Of a stretch of 5,852 nucleotides of DNA, positions 5,778 through 5,852 are shown in pieces (position 1 is the stretch's first letter; each line of letters opens with the position of its first letter). This stretch comes from Spirochaetia bacterium (GTDB lineage Bacteria; Spirochaetota; Spirochaetia; PWKH01). The stretch covers positions 1-5,852 of the forward strand of contig SKXS01000225.1 in the NCBI GenBank assembly GCA_007128345.1, given 5' to 3'. Under the pieces are notes generated by a model that saw only the letters and a list, made by a program, of their open reading frames with translations, searched no databases and was not told where the DNA came from. The position numbers and the translations under genes were made by a program.

Positions 5778-5852
5778 AGTACAATTATGTAGTTAGCTGT
5801 TAGAGAGTTATTCTTTCGGATACTATTGCGGCCTCTTCAGGAGCATGAATCC

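Larger units (their letters stand above)
5440..5852. other. AT-rich non-coding region rich in inverted repeats
   Basis: No frame here has both a plausible length and a start site. The 180 bases at 5641-5820 contain 53 G or C (29%), against about 55% in the adjoining gene. I found no tRNA T-arm or D-arm signature, no rRNA sequence, and no convincing terminator for the upstream gene. A TATAAT at 5535-5540 lacks a good -35 at the usual spacing. A GCAGCATGCTGC palindrome with five A on its left (5563-5567) would read on the minus strand as a weak hairpin followed by T5. The region probably holds the promoter and regulatory sites of a gene beyond the right edge. Confidence 0.6.

Noticed and set aside
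5839..5852. AGGAG followed by ATG 5845 as the start of a next gene
   Set aside because: Only one base separates the site from the ATG, and just two codons are visible before the window ends.

Overview
The window is a mid-GC bacterial segment with four plus-strand genes and two sizeable non-coding stretches. Coding DNA is about 55% GC where I counted it; the last stretch falls to about 29%. I see no rRNA, tRNA, CRISPR array, transposase or phage gene. The proteins recall free-living anaerobes such as spirochaetes or the former Deltaproteobacteria: a multi-domain P-II-like protein, a LysE-type exporter, a membrane-embedded spermidine-synthase-like protein and a PflX-type radical SAM protein. 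No marker gene is present, so this taxonomic guess is weak.

Layout. Positions 2-928 hold the 3' part of a gene cut by the left edge, encoding a protein with two clear P-II-like domains and probably the tail of a third. Its coding sequence carries a run of nine G. A 75-base gap then contains a sigma70-like promoter whose -10 region overlaps a perfect 10-bp palindrome, followed by a six-helix LysE/RhtB-type exporter (1004-1627). About 350 non-coding bases follow, with a consensus TATAAT box and two hairpins, which suggests a structured leader of about 210 nt. Next comes a large polytopic membrane protein with a central spermidine-synthase-like Rossmann domain (start best placed at 1977, end 4277). 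After 67 bases and a strong Shine-Dalgarno comes a COG1313/PflX-like radical SAM protein (4345-5439) with an unusual N-terminal export signal. The window ends in 413 bases of AT-rich DNA with several inverted repeats and no convincing gene.

How the genes may work together. The last two genes are closely spaced and probably co-transcribed from the 1750 promoter. Both belong to AdoMet-related families (a dcAdoMet/AdoMet-type Rossmann fold and a radical-AdoMet enzyme), and both are predicted to sit at or across the membrane. The spermidine-synthase-like domain lacks the usual catalytic signature, and the radical SAM enzyme seems to carry a cleavable signal peptide or anchor. This pair is the most unusual part of the window. 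The exporter has its own candidate promoter and operator and may be a separate unit; nothing links it functionally to the P-II-like gene beyond adjacency.
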